DNA of 64,000 bases from Bradyrhizobium commune (GCF_015624505.1 NZ_CP061379.1:5084001-5148000); one strand, 5' to 3'. Shown: positions 1-9,035, numbered from the stretch's first letter. Numbers and translations are program-made. The notes: a model not told the origin generated them from the sequence alone.

Positions 1-1
1 C

Positions 2-370
2 TCGCGCGTTGCCGCGCAAATCGTCGACGATGCCGGCGGCGAGGCGCTCGCGGTCGCCGCCCGCGCGCTCGACATGCCGAGCCCCAACTTCCAGCGCATC
101 CTGCTGTTCTTCAAGCCGGAGATCGGCAATTCCGTGGAAATGGTCTACCGGTTGTCGCGACTCTACGACCGCCTCAGCGACCGCTCCGCGCTGGTGATGC
201 TGGCCGCCTGGCGCGGCTCGACGCTCGCCGTCACGCGGGCGAAGTATCAGCCGTCGCTGCATGACAGTGAGCGGCAGCGCGTACGTGCCGGCGCAAGCCA
301 GACGCGACCCGCCGTGCAGCCGGGCTCGAGCCCGGCGGTACGGACAGGCAGCGGCGGATCAGAGCGCTGA
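2..370 (+). CDS. DUF2336 family protein, C-terminal part (5' end outside window)
   Basis: The reading frame is open from the first bases of the window to a TGA at 368-370, so only the last 122 residues are visible. The helical segment with LDMPSPNFQRILLFFKPEIG followed by YRLSRLYDRLSDRSA resembles the C-terminal half of DUF2336 proteins, and a full-length family member lies at 33482-34582. The last 35 residues are low-complexity (Arg, Ser, Pro, Gly) and look like an unstructured tail. DUF2336 has no established biochemical role. The assignment rests on pattern similarity to the second copy and to the general helical layout of the family; family membership is likely, function unknown. Confidence 0.6.
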   Translation, partial: SRVAAQIVDDAGGEALAVAARALDMPSPNFQRILLFFKPEIGNSVEMVYRLSRLYDRLSDRSALVMLAAWRGSTLAVTRAKYQPSLHDSERQRVRAGASQTRPAVQPGSSPAVRTGSGGSER

Positions 371-397
371 AGCTTCCACGTCGTCATTGGGCAGCAG

Positions 398-742
398 TTA
401 CGTCTTCGCCAACTCCAGAAAATGCCGCCCTGCGCGGTCCTCGGTCTCGACGATCCAGGCGTCGGGGTCGAAACGGATTTCCTTGGTCAGGCGCTCCTCG
501 ACCGCCGGCTCCGGCATCGGCTGCGGTGCGGCAGGCACGAAGAAGCGATCGACCGGCCGGCCGTCGTCATAAGAGGTCTGCGGCGCCGGCACGTAGAGCA
601 TTGCATTGCCGTCGAGCAGCGACACCTTGACGAACACCGCGCCCGCTTCCTCGGCGCCGCGCCGGCGCACCGCGCCGAACACGCCCTCGGTCTGGCAGCG
701 GCGCAAATAGGCCGCGACCCATATGTTTGATTTCAATCGCAT
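398..742 (-). CDS. DUF1491 family protein
   Basis: A 114-residue protein read from the ATG at 742, where the conserved start MRLKSNIWVAAYLRRCQ begins; an in-frame extension to 793 looks like non-coding sequence. The run GAEEAGAVFVKVSLLDG followed by a Pro-rich loop and the C-terminal block RFDPDAWIVETEDRAGRHFL is typical of the small DUF1491 family of alphaproteobacteria. No catalytic motif, signal peptide or membrane segment is visible, so it is probably a cytoplasmic protein. It lies directly downstream of the peptidoglycan-binding gene on the same strand (54 bp gap) and may be cotranscribed. Function is not known. Confidence 0.8.
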   Translation of the reverse strand: MRLKSNIWVAAYLRRCQTEGVFGAVRRRGAEEAGAVFVKVSLLDGNAMLYVPAPQTSYDDGRPVDRFFVPAAPQPMPEPAVEERLTKEIRFDPDAWIVETEDRAGRHFLELAKT

Positions 743-796
743 CGAGAACACGATAGGCCAGCGCTGCGACCAGCACCAGCCTCGCAAGCGCAACGA

Positions 797-1498
797 TTAT
801 TCGACGGGATGGCCGATGGCAGCCGCAAGCTCGCGCAGCAGGCGGTCGGAGACCTGGCCGGTGACCGGCATCTTGTGCTCACGCTCGAATTTCTGGATCG
901 CAGATTGGGTCTCGCCGCTCATCGTGCCCGTGACCTTCAGCTGGCCATAGCCATATTCGGACAACGCGCGCTGCACGCCGGAGAGGCGACGCGCCGCGGG
1001 GCTCTGCTGCGTCGGGATCGGCGCCGGCGGCCGGGCGACGGCCACGGCCGACGGTGTCGGCGCCGACGTCGTGGCCTTGACCAGATTGGCCATGGGATCG
1101 CCCGCGCGCGGCGTCGATGCGGTCGCCTCGACGGCCGGCCCCTTCTCGGCGGGTTTGGGCTCGACGCGAAATTCGGTGGCCTTCGGCTCGAGCGGCGAGG
1201 TATCTGCGCCGACGGGCCGCGGCCGTGGCAGGGGATTGGACAGCGGCATCGCCGACGGCGCGGGAAGATTGATCACGGTGCCGAACATCGGCGCCGGATG
1301 CCGGCCGGTCTGGAGGAACAGCGCGTTGGCAACGATGGCGCAGACGGCGGCGGCGGCAACGAGGCCGGCCAGCGTGTCCTTGGGACTATGCAGCAGCACG
1401 CGCATCACGAGATTGCGCTCGGTCTCGACATCGATGACCGCAGCTTTGGCGCCGCGGCGGCGCGGAGCAGTGTCGTCCTTGGCAGACTTCTTAGGCAC
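797..1498 (-). CDS. Membrane-anchored peptidoglycan-binding domain protein
   Basis: A 233-residue protein with one transmembrane segment at about residues 43-63, a long Pro/Ala/Thr-rich linker (about 65-170) and a C-terminal peptidoglycan-binding-type helical domain (about 170-230, with GTMSGETQSAIQKFEREHKM). The inferred topology is a short cytoplasmic N-terminus, one membrane anchor and a periplasmic wall-binding domain. The start is GTG at 1498 and overlaps the end of the upstream histidine kinase gene by 8 bp, which implies translational coupling. No hydrolase domain is present, so it probably binds or senses the wall rather than cutting it. The link with the kinase is inferred from position only. 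Confidence 0.82.
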   Translation of the reverse strand: MPKKSAKDDTAPRRRGAKAAVIDVETERNLVMRVLLHSPKDTLAGLVAAAAVCAIVANALFLQTGRHPAPMFGTVINLPAPSAMPLSNPLPRPRPVGADTSPLEPKATEFRVEPKPAEKGPAVEATASTPRAGDPMANLVKATTSAPTPSAVAVARPPAPIPTQQSPAARRLSGVQRALSEYGYGQLKVTGTMSGETQSAIQKFEREHKMPVTGQVSDRLLRELAAAIGHPVE

Positions 1499-3335
1499 TT
1501 TTCTTCACCAGAGCAGGTTGATCCTGAACTTCATGACGCAGCACCGGATTGAGCGTCGCGATCTTGCTCTCGGCCGGTTTCGCCTGCGGCGGCGTGTAGA
1601 CGAGCGGCAGCTTGACGGTGACGGCGGTGCCCTCACTGAGCTTGCTTTGTACCGTCAATTCGCCGAGATGCAACGCCACTAGGCTCTTCACGATCGATAG
1701 CCCGAGGCCGGTGCCTTCGTGGCGGCGCTGATAGGTCTTGCCGGCCTGGAAGAACGGCGCACCGATGCGCTTGAGATCGTCGGGCGCGATGCCGACGCCG
1801 GTGTCGCTGATGCGCAGCGTCAGCTGCGAGGCGGAGGCTGCCGCCGAGACGGTGACTTGACCGCCGCGCTCGGTGAACTTGACGGCGTTGGCGACGAGGT
1901 TGAGCACGATCTGCTTGAACGCGCGCGGGTCGCCGGTCATGACCGGCAGATCCTGCGGCGCATCGGTGATCAAATCGATGCCGTTCTCGCGCGCCTTCAG
2001 CGCCAGCAGATTGCAGCAATGCATCAGCGCGGCGCGTGGCGCGAACGGCTCCGACGCAATCTCGAAATTGCCGGACTCCATCTTCGACATGTCGAGGATG
2101 CCGTTGACGACCGACAGCAGGTGCTGGCCGGAGGCATTGATCAGCTCGGCATATTCCTTGCGCTGGTGAGCGCCCAGCATCAGGGTCTGCTCCTGCGCGA
2201 TCATCTCGGAGAAGCCGATGATGGCGTTGAGCGGCGTGCGGAGCTCGTGGCTCATGGTGGCGAGGAAGCGCGTCTTGGCGGCATCGGCCGCTTCCGCGGC
2301 GCTACGCGCCTGATCGAGCGCCTGCTCGGACAGCTTGCGATCGGTGACGTCGCGCATCACGGCGACGACTTCGAGCTCGGCCGCCGCGTCGGCGCGTCGC
2401 TCCTGCTCGAGCGGACGGCAGCGCATCTCGACCCAGATGAAGTCGATCTGGCCGCGCTCGCTGCCCTCCTGCCGTAGCCGGAACTCGACACTGCGCACAT
2501 CGCCGCGCGCGGCATCCGACAATGCGGTCAGATAGGCCGGCCGGTCGGCGACATGGACGCGATCGAACAGGCCATGACCGAGCAATTGCGCGACGGGCAT
2601 GCCGAGCATGGCCTCGGCCGCCTGTGAGATGAACTGCACCGCGCCATTGCGCCGATGCCGCGAAATCACATCGCTCATGTTGCGCGCCAGCAGGCGATAG
2701 CGCTCTTCCTCGCGTGACAACAGCGCGACGCCGGTGCGCGCCAGCGATTCGGCACCAAAGGCGAGGCCCGTGGCATAAAGCGTCGCGGACGCAACGCCGA
2801 ACGCCATCAGCACGCCGCGCTCGGCAGCACTCACATCCGCTTGTGGCAGCCAGCCGAGCTGACTGATGAGGATCAAAGTCCCGGCGCAGGACAATGCGAG
2901 CAGCGAGGCAAAGGCCGCGACACGGCGCGAGGCCGACAGCGCGGCTTCCAGGGGAACCACGACCAGCCAGATCGCGGCGAACGATTCGATGCCGCCGGTG
3001 CTGCCGGCAATCGCCATGATCAGGCCGGCAAGCGCCAGCGACGACAGCACATGCGCGCCCTCGTAACGGCCGGTGCGCGACAGGAACCAGGACAACAGGA
3101 TCGGCGCGATCAGCCAGGCGAAGGCTGCGACCTCGATCGCGCTCGGCGCGCCGCGCAGGACGAGATAGACGGGAAATGCGGCAAAGGCGGCCAGGCTTCC
3201 GAGAAGCCGCGGCGCCATGAAGGCACGATGGCGCGCTCGCGTCAGCGCATCGTAACGCGCGGAGGGATGCAGCAGCGCATCGAGACAATCGCGGATGATA
3301 CTCAAAACTGTCACGGGTCTCGCGCTTCGGCTCAA
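1491..3335 (-). CDS. PAS-domain membrane sensor histidine kinase (DivJ/PleC-like)
   Basis: A protein of up to 614 residues with several hydrophobic segments at about residues 43-210, a PAS domain (about 222-345), a HisKA dimerisation domain with phospho-acceptor His363 in SHELRTPLNAIIGFSEM, and a HATPase domain with N box (NLVANAVKF), G1 (DTGVGIAP) and G2 (GTGLGLSIV) motifs. There is no receiver domain, so it must act on a separate regulator. The HisKA sequence and the layout of six membrane spans, PAS and kinase recall the PdhS group that includes DivJ, which controls the cell cycle through DivK in alphaproteobacteria; that assignment is inference. The start at 3335 is TTG; GTG at 3314 is an equally plausible start. 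The 3' end overlaps the next gene by 8 bp. Confidence 0.85.
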   Translation of the reverse strand: MSRSARPVTVLSIIRDCLDALLHPSARYDALTRARHRAFMAPRLLGSLAAFAAFPVYLVLRGAPSAIEVAAFAWLIAPILLSWFLSRTGRYEGAHVLSSLALAGLIMAIAGSTGGIESFAAIWLVVVPLEAALSASRRVAAFASLLALSCAGTLILISQLGWLPQADVSAAERGVLMAFGVASATLYATGLAFGAESLARTGVALLSREEERYRLLARNMSDVISRHRRNGAVQFISQAAEAMLGMPVAQLLGHGLFDRVHVADRPAYLTALSDAARGDVRSVEFRLRQEGSERGQIDFIWVEMRCRPLEQERRADAAAELEVVAVMRDVTDRKLSEQALDQARSAAEAADAAKTRFLATMSHELRTPLNAIIGFSEMIAQEQTLMLGAHQRKEYAELINASGQHLLSVVNGILDMSKMESGNFEIASEPFAPRAALMHCCNLLALKARENGIDLITDAPQDLPVMTGDPRAFKQIVLNLVANAVKFTERGGQVTVSAAASASQLTLRISDTGVGIAPDDLKRIGAPFFQAGKTYQRRHEGTGLGLSIVKSLVALHLGELTVQSKLSEGTAVTVKLPLVYTPPQAKPAESKIATLNPVLRHEVQDQPALVKKSA

Positions 3336-3726
3336 TCGTCTCGAGAAGACGCGCCGGAACGCCTCCTTATTGTTGCGCCAACGTGTCAGAGCGACCTTAA
3401 ACGAGTGCTAAGGCGGATCGGCCTGCCGGCTGACACCGTGTTTTCGTTGAGATTTTTAGGCGATTTGGCGATGTCATCCATGGGGATGGTGAACACAGGG
3501 TTTCGCCGTCCCGCTCATGGTTTCGAATTGGTGGACGCGCGGCCCGCAGCACCACGGATGCCCGTATCAATCGAAAATTTACGAGACCGCGATCCGCGAC
3601 AAATTTTGCGTCAATTTTCCGCGAATTAAGCGGAAGGCAATCACTTGCGATTTATCGAGGATTGCTAGGTCGCTGGCGCCACGCGGAGATCGTCGTGGGC
3701 CAGATCTAACATACAGGTTCGAAAAG
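3336..3726. other. Divergent intergenic region, promoters expected
   Basis: About 390 bp between the histidine kinase (minus strand) and the DUF5330 gene (plus strand). No open frame here looks coding. TTAA-N7-CTAA at 3398-3412 is one base off the CtrA consensus TTAA-N7-TTAA. I see no clear sigma-70 promoter or hairpin. Confidence 0.4.
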
Positions 3727-4170
3727 ATGCGCTTTCTGCTCCGCATCACATTCTGGCTCGGGCTGGTGCTCGTGCTCCTGCCGCGGGACAAGACGCCCGA
3801 ATCGGAGAAGCTGCCGCAAATCGGCGCTGCCGATGCGGTGCAGGCTGCGACCGCGGCCGTCTCCGATGCGAGCCAGTTCTGCAAGCGCCAGCCGGCGGCC
3901 TGCGAGGTCGGCGGACAGGCTGCGACGATCATCGGCCAGCGGGCGCAGGATGGCGCGCGCAAGCTCTACCAGATCATCAATGACAAGAAAGAGCAGATCA
4001 CCAACGGCAAGAACGACAAGATCGACAAGATCGACAAGAAGGCGCCCGACCACACCGGCTCGATCAATGTCGCCGGTGAAGGCGATGCGGCCGCGAGCGA
4101 GGCGCCGCGCGACACGCTGTCCCAGGACGATCTCGCGCTGGAATGGCACGGCCCGGAAGCGGCGAATTAG
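3727..4170 (+). CDS. DUF5330 family protein, secreted or membrane-anchored
   Basis: A 147-residue protein starting at the ATG at 3727. An N-terminal hydrophobic segment at residues 4-19 (LLRITFWLGLVLVLLP) is a signal anchor or uncleaved signal peptide. The central part, with an Ala-rich helix, SQFCKRQPAACEVGGQAA and the helix around ARKLYQII, matches the DUF5330 family common in rhizobia. A Lys/Asp-rich repeat (residues about 98-115, with KIDKIDKK) precedes an acidic tail. The frame is also open upstream to 3517, but the hydrophobic start and composition favour 3727. Its function is unknown; it is likely to face the periplasm. Confidence 0.75.
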   Translation: MRFLLRITFWLGLVLVLLPRDKTPESEKLPQIGAADAVQAATAAVSDASQFCKRQPAACEVGGQAATIIGQRAQDGARKLYQIINDKKEQITNGKNDKIDKIDKKAPDHTGSINVAGEGDAAASEAPRDTLSQDDLALEWHGPEAAN

Positions 4171-4238
4171 GCCGCAAATCCTATCGATTTCGGCAGCTCC
4201 CGTCCCTATATTGGCTTGAACGGGACCAATGGGCCATC

Positions 4239-4667
4239 ATGACGACTATCGACGACATCAGGGACAATTTCGAGCTGCTGGACGATTGGGACGACCGCTA
4301 CCGGTACGTCATCGAGCTCGGCCGCACCCTGGAACCGCTGCCGGAGGCGGAGCATTCCGCCGAGAACAAGGTGAATGGCTGCGTCAGCCAGGTCTGGCTC
4401 CAGAAGCTGATCAATCGCGATGGCGGCGCGCCGATCCTCAGATATCGCGGCGACAGCGACGCGCATATCGTGCGCGGCCTGGTCGCGATCGTGCTCGCGC
4501 TCTATTCGGGCCGCACGCCGCAGGAGATTCTTGCAACCGATGCGATCTCGGTGTTCGACGAGTTCGGCTTCCGCGACCACCTGACGCCGCTGCGCTCCAA
4601 CGGCCTGCGCTCGATGGTCGAGCGCATCAAGACCGATGCGAAAGAGGCGCTGGCGGAGGCGTCGTAA
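4239..4667 (+). CDS. sufE: Cysteine desulfuration protein SufE
   Basis: A 142-residue SufE protein, which accepts persulfide sulfur from the SufS cysteine desulfurase and passes it on for Fe-S cluster assembly in the cytoplasm. The acceptor is Cys48 in VNGCVSQVWL, the family signature. The fold motifs DDWDDRYRYVIELG near the N-terminus and DEFGFRDHLTPLRSNGL near the C-terminus are conserved, and the length is normal. No sufS or other suf genes are next to it, so this is a detached copy as is usual in rhizobia. It converges on the mucR gene with only 3 bp between the stop codons. Confidence 0.93.
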   Translation: MTTIDDIRDNFELLDDWDDRYRYVIELGRTLEPLPEAEHSAENKVNGCVSQVWLQKLINRDGGAPILRYRGDSDAHIVRGLVAIVLALYSGRTPQEILATDAISVFDEFGFRDHLTPLRSNGLRSMVERIKTDAKEALAEAS

Positions 4668-4670
4668 AAA

Positions 4671-5084
4671 TTACTTCCGCTTCCGCTGCTGCTGTCCCAA
4701 TCCCATCTTCTTTGCGAGTTGCGAGCGCGCCACTGCATAGTTCGGCGCGACCATGGGATAGTCGGCCGGGAGGCCCCATTTCTCGCGATATTGCTCGGGC
4801 GTCATGTTGTACTGGGTGCGCAGATGGCGCTTCAGCGATTTGAAGCGCTTGCCGTCTTCCAGACACACCAGATAGTCCGGCGCGATCGACTTCTTCAGCG
4901 AGACCGCGGGCTTTGCCGGCTCGAGCGGCGCCTCGACGCGACCCGACGACACCCGCGTCAACGCGCCATGCACCTGGCTGATCAGGTTCGGAATCTCGGC
5001 GGCCGGCGTCGGGTTGTTGCTGAGATAGGCCGAGACGATGTCCGCCGTCAGCTCGATGAAATTCTTGGCCCCGGCATCCGACAT
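4671..5084 (-). CDS. mucR: MucR/Ros family transcriptional regulator with altered zinc-finger ligands
   Basis: A 137-residue MucR/Ros protein. The family controls exopolysaccharide, motility, cell cycle and symbiosis genes by binding AT-rich promoter DNA. The N-terminal helix (about residues 8-42) resembles the oligomerisation region, and the C-terminal DNA-binding domain contains [15 protein letters not shown] and [17 protein letters not shown], which are strongly conserved. By alignment to Ros (C79, C82, H92, H97), the ligand positions here are Cys74, Asp77, His87 and Tyr92, so two of four are replaced. Ros/MucR homologues in Mesorhizobium with substituted ligands are known to fold and bind DNA. 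The family is autoregulatory in several rhizobia; the 159 bp upstream may hold its operator. Confidence 0.9.
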   Translation of the reverse strand: MSDAGAKNFIELTADIVSAYLSNNPTPAAEIPNLISQVHGALTRVSSGRVEAPLEPAKPAVSLKKSIAPDYLVCLEDGKRFKSLKRHLRTQYNMTPEQYREKWGLPADYPMVAPNYAVARSQLAKKMGLGQQQRKRK

Positions 5085-5243
5085 GGGCTCGACCTTTCTG
5101 CAATTTGATTCCGTCGCGCTTCATTGGGCGGCGGCGAAGTATTTCCTGTCAACAATACGTTTGGCCGAAATGCGACGACTGATGAATATGAGCCGATTAC
5201 TGGTGAGTAGCAAGAAAAGCGGCACTTTACTTGAGCCCGGCGC

Positions 5244-6110
5244 TCAGGACCTCTGGTCGAGATGGGCGCGCAGCTCGTCGATCGAGGCAAAGCGCATCAT
5301 GCCCTCAGGCATCTGCGCCTCGATCGAGCCGTCGGAATAGAGCGAATAGGCCATGCCGTCGACGACGCCGGATTTGAGCACCGTCACCGGCGGCTCAACC
5401 GCAGGAGGCGGCGGGGCCAGCGGCAGCTCAGGTGCGGGCTGCGGTGCGGCGGGCTCGAAGGTCGACGGCGTGCGTGGCGACGGCGGTGGACGACGCGCCG
5501 CGACCGGCTCCGGCGCCCGGGCGCGATCGGGCTTCGGCCAGGCATCGTCGAAGCTCGCGGGTGGAACTTCCGGCGCGGCGGGCGCCGCGAGCTCGGCAGA
5601 TTCTTGTGGGGGCGCCCCTTCGGTGGTCTTCGCCTCGGCGCGCTCGCGCTCTTTGCGCGAGGTCGAGGCGAACAACAGGTTGCGCCGGCGCGGAGCTTCG
5701 GGAGCTGCGGGTTCAGGCGGTTCCGGCTCAGCCGGAGGCTCAACACGCGGGCGCTCGCGCGCGGCTGCTTCGCCCTGCCATGGTGGCGCGGCCGGCGGCG
5801 GCGCGGCCGGCATCGCCGGAGCGGGCACAGGCTCGAGCGCAGGCGCGCCAGGCGCCGCGCGACCCGGCAGCACGGGCCTGACTCGAACCTCGGACGGTGC
5901 AGCTGATCCGGCCAGCCGGCGGGCAATGGCTTGCAGCTCCAGCACCACGGCGTAGAGGCCGACCAGTAACATTCCGGAGCAGACGCCGATCGTGCCGGAG
6001 ATTATGAGGGTGCTGCCGAGGCTGAAATCCCTGATCGAATAGCCAAAAGCGACCGCAAGGAGGCCCGCCACCACGGCGAAAATCCCTGCAATCAACAATG
6101 CTACGCTCAT
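5244..6110 (-). CDS. Proline-rich inner-membrane protein, conserved in rhizobia
   Basis: A 288-residue protein read from the ATG at 6110; a GTG at 6146 would add 12 residues. Two transmembrane helices (about residues 3-24 and 33-58) are followed by a roughly 190-residue linker very rich in Pro, Ala and Glu, and a conserved C-terminal block (about the last 40 residues, with GMAYSLYSDGSIEAQMPEGM). The C-terminal block predicts a small folded domain, while the linker must be disordered. I do not recognise a named family or catalytic residues. It stands alone between mucR and the GT39 gene. The likely topology is N-terminal hairpin in the membrane and tail in the cytoplasm, but this is inference. 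Confidence 0.7.
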   Translation of the reverse strand: MSVALLIAGIFAVVAGLLAVAFGYSIRDFSLGSTLIISGTIGVCSGMLLVGLYAVVLELQAIARRLAGSAAPSEVRVRPVLPGRAAPGAPALEPVPAPAMPAAPPPAAPPWQGEAAARERPRVEPPAEPEPPEPAAPEAPRRRNLLFASTSRKERERAEAKTTEGAPPQESAELAAPAAPEVPPASFDDAWPKPDRARAPEPVAARRPPPSPRTPSTFEPAAPQPAPELPLAPPPPAVEPPVTVLKSGVVDGMAYSLYSDGSIEAQMPEGMMRFASIDELRAHLDQRS

Positions 6111-6422
6111 CGAACTCACCCCCGGCCGCGCATCCATGCGCGGCACCTGTTACGCCACGATACCGTCATACTGCGTTCCTCGCCAACGACCAATTGCCGG
6201 CGCCGTTCCTAAAGGGAAGGATATCAGGGACTTATTCACATTCCCTTCAGCATCGACCCGCTAGCTCTTATGGTCTGCCGGTTTTCGGGATTTGCTGCGC
6301 CGCATCAGGAATTTAGCCATAATGCCCAATTACTTGGTAATGGAACTGCGCTATAGGGAATCCGGGGAACAGGCCCGCGCGCACCAGCAGGGCCGAGAGG
6401 GGCTTCCGGGTCACCAATAGCC
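6111..6422. other. Divergent intergenic region
   Basis: About 310 bp between the proline-rich membrane protein (minus) and the GT39 gene (plus). It should carry both promoters, but I find no convincing -35/-10 pair, operator or hairpin. No small frame here has coding character. Confidence 0.4.
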
Positions 6423-8072
6423 ATGACATCCATCACGACCTCGGCGATCGACACGCCTCTCGGGCGCTCGGTCGAACGCACCTGCGACGACCTCGCCATG
6501 CTGGTGCTGGCAGCCGTCGCCGTCATCGCCGGCCTGACCTTCCGCGACTACGGGCTCGGCTGGGACGACTACACCCACGCCGAATATGCCGATCTGTTGC
6601 TGCGCATGTACGGCTCCGGCTTCAGGGACACCGCGGCGCTCTCCTTCGCCAACCTCTATATGTATGGCGGCGGCTTCGACATGGTCGCAGCCCTCCTGCA
6701 CAAGATCCTTCCGCTCGAGCTGTTCGAGACGCGACGCCTGGTCGGCGCGATCGTCGGTGTGATCGGGCTTGCCGTGACATGGCGGCTCGGCCGCCGCGTC
6801 GGCGGACCGCTTGCCGGCCTCGCTACGCTGCTGCTGCTCGCGCTCTGCCCGATCTTCTACGGCCACATGTTCATGAACCCGAAGGATGCGCCCTTCGCGG
6901 TGGCGATGATCATCCTGATGCTCGGCCTGGTGCGGCTTGCAGAGGAATATCCAAAACCCTCGCCGCGTACGATCCTGATCGTCGGCTTAGGTGCCGGCCT
7001 CTCGATCGGCTGCCGCATCCTCGGCGGGCTCGCGCTGGTCTATGCCATGGCCGGCTTCGCCCCGCTGTTCCTGGAGGAGCTGCGCACCGAGGGCGCGCAC
7101 GAAGCAGCCCGCCGCTTCGCTCATGTCGTCTATGTGCTGCTTCCCGGCCTCGTGTTCGGCTACCTGGTGATGGGGCTGATCTGGCCGTGGTCGATCATGG
7201 AGCCCGGCAATCCCTTCGAGGCTTTGACCTACTTTTCGCACTTCTTCGAGAAGCCCTGGAAGGAGATGTTCGACGGCGCGATCGTGTCCGTGCCTGATAT
7301 GCCCTGGTCGTATCTGCCGACGCTGTTCGCGCTTCAGCTGCCCGAGGTGATGCTGGTGCTGATGACCGGCGCCGTGTTCAGCACCTTCGCCATGCTGCCG
7401 CGCCGCGAGGTTCCGGCGCGCCGCAAGACCATCCTTTTGATGCTGACGCTGGCTGCGACCCTGCCGCTGGCGATCGCGATGGTGAAGCGGCCTGCGCTCT
7501 ACAACGGTATCCGCCATTTCGTCTTCGTCATCCCGCCGATGGCGGTGCTCGGCGGCGTTGCGTTTGCCTGGACCATGGAACGCCTGCGCGCCAATCACCG
7601 CGCCTGGCAGCCGGTCGTGCTCGCGACCTTCTGCTTTGGCCTCGCGCTGCCGCTCGCCGAGATGATCCGGCTGCATCCCTATCAATACACCCATTTCAAC
7701 CACATCGCCGGCACCGTGCGCGCCGCCGACGACCGCTTCATGCTGGACTATTGGGGCCTCGCGCTGAAGCAGGCCTCTGACGAGCTGCGCGAGCAGCTGA
7801 TCGAGCGCCAGGAAGTGCCGCCGCGCAATCGCAAATGGAAGGTCGCGGTATGCGGCCCGCAGCGCCCGGCGCAGGTCGCGCTCGGGCCCGACTTCACCAT
7901 CGGCTGGGATTCCAATGCCGCCGATTTCGCCATGACGCTCGGCGAGTTCTACTGCAAGGGCCTGCCCGCGCCGGTGATGCTCGAGATCAAGCGCGACGAC
8001 GTGGTGTTCGCCCGTGTCTACGACATCCGCGGCCGCAGCATTTCCAGCCTGCTGTCGATCCCGGCACCGTAG
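6423..8072 (+). CDS. GT39-type membrane glycosyltransferase
   Basis: A 549-residue polytopic protein with about 9-11 hydrophobic segments. The first periplasmic loop carries the acidic cluster GLGWDDYTHAEY, in the place where GT39/ArnT/PMT-like enzymes have their catalytic acidic residue, followed by the amphipathic jaw helix. Such enzymes transfer sugars from polyprenyl-phosphate donors to lipids or proteins on the outer face of the inner membrane. The C-terminal 120 residues are soluble and probably periplasmic. There is no neighbouring lipid A or O-antigen gene to fix the substrate. The gene is monocistronic, with a palindromic repeat directly after it. Confidence 0.82.
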   Translation: MTSITTSAIDTPLGRSVERTCDDLAMLVLAAVAVIAGLTFRDYGLGWDDYTHAEYADLLLRMYGSGFRDTAALSFANLYMYGGGFDMVAALLHKILPLELFETRRLVGAIVGVIGLAVTWRLGRRVGGPLAGLATLLLLALCPIFYGHMFMNPKDAPFAVAMIILMLGLVRLAEEYPKPSPRTILIVGLGAGLSIGCRILGGLALVYAMAGFAPLFLEELRTEGAHEAARRFAHVVYVLLPGLVFGYLVMGLIWPWSIMEPGNPFEALTYFSHFFEKPWKEMFDGAIVSVPDMPWSYLPTLFALQLPEVMLVLMTGAVFSTFAMLPRREVPARRKTILLMLTLAATLPLAIAMVKRPALYNGIRHFVFVIPPMAVLGGVAFAWTMERLRANHRAWQPVVLATFCFGLALPLAEMIRLHPYQYTHFNHIAGTVRAADDRFMLDYWGLALKQASDELREQLIERQEVPPRNRKWKVAVCGPQRPAQVALGPDFTIGWDSNAADFAMTLGEFYCKGLPAPVMLEIKRDDVVFARVYDIRGRSISSLLSIPAP

Positions 8073-8088
8073 TATTTTTCTCTCGGCT

Positions 8089-8165
8089 GTAGCCGGATGG
8101 AGCAAAGCGAAATCCGGGACCTTTGATGTGGCCCCCACATTACGCTTTCGCTCCATGCGGGCTAC
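8089..8165. repeat. Imperfect inverted repeat, Bradyrhizobium-type intergenic element
   Basis: The left arm GTAGCCGGATGGAGCAAAGC (from 8089) pairs imperfectly with the right arm ending GCTCCATGCGGGCTAC at 8165. The GTAGC-GGATGGAGC pattern is typical of repeats found in many copies between genes in Bradyrhizobium and Rhodopseudomonas. It sits between the GT39 stop codon and the aldolase start. Confidence 0.7.
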
Positions 8166-8255
8166 GCTTGGCTGCTGCGATTCGACCGCCTTGCCGCCGG
8201 CCTCAGCCGAGACTAGGCTGCCTCCCCGCAACAACGAGGTTCGGAGAGATTTGCC

Positions 8256-9035
8256 ATGTCACCAGCGGAAGCGCGCCTGAAGGAAGTGCCGTCGAACATG
8301 ACGGAGGCGGAGTGGCAACAGCGGGTCAATCTCGCCGCCTGCTATCGCCTGGTCGCGCTGTACGGCTGGGACGATCTGGTCGACACCCACATCTCCGCGC
8401 GCGTGCCGGGGCCCGAGCATCACTTCCTCATCAATCCTTACGGGCTGATGTTCGACGAGATCACGGCGTCGAGCCTGGTCAAGGTCGACCTCCACGGCAA
8501 CCAGCTCACCGAGAGCGAGTACAGCATCAACCCGGCTGGCTTCACCATCCATTCGGCGATCCACGAGGTGCGCGAGGACGCGATCTGCGTGCTGCATCTC
8601 CACACCCTCGACGGCACCGCGGTGTCGAGCGCAGCCGAGGGACTGTTGCCGCTGAACCAGACCGCGCAGCTCGTCACCCACGATCTCGCCTATCACGACT
8701 ATGAGGGCATCGCGCTCGACCACGACGAGCGGCCGCGGCTCCAGAACGACCTCGGCGACCACAACCACATGCTGCTGCGTAACCACGGCACGCTGACGGT
8801 CGGCCGCTCGGTCGCCTCCGCCTTCGAGCGCATGTACCACCTCGAGCGCGCCTGCTCGATGCAGGTGCGCACCCGCGCGCTCGGCACGCCGATCTATCCG
8901 GTCGAGGAGATCGCGATCGAGAAGAACACCGAGCTGCTCGCCAACCGCGACCGCGCCGAGCTGCGCGCGACCAACCTGGTCTGGCCGCCCTTGCTGCGCA
9001 AGCTCGACCGCGAGCTCCCGGGCTACCGGTCTTGA
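8256..9035 (+). CDS. Class II aldolase/adducin domain protein
   Basis: A 259-residue single-domain protein of the class II aldolase/adducin family. Predicted zinc ligands are His114 and His116 (VLHLHTLDG) and His177 (LRNHGTLTVG), and the N-terminal GWDDLVDTHISARV motif belongs to the family. Bacterial members include fuculose- and ribulose-phosphate aldolases or epimerases, but this branch (with EHHFLINPYGLMFDEI) is a broad group with no defined substrate. No sugar-transport or kinase genes are adjacent. A strong intrinsic terminator follows at 9092-9121, so the gene is probably transcribed alone. Confidence 0.88.
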   Translation: MSPAEARLKEVPSNMTEAEWQQRVNLAACYRLVALYGWDDLVDTHISARVPGPEHHFLINPYGLMFDEITASSLVKVDLHGNQLTESEYSINPAGFTIHSAIHEVREDAICVLHLHTLDGTAVSSAAEGLLPLNQTAQLVTHDLAYHDYEGIALDHDERPRLQNDLGDHNHMLLRNHGTLTVGRSVASAFERMYHLERACSMQVRTRALGTPIYPVEEIAIEKNTELLANRDRAELRATNLVWPPLLRKLDRELPGYRS

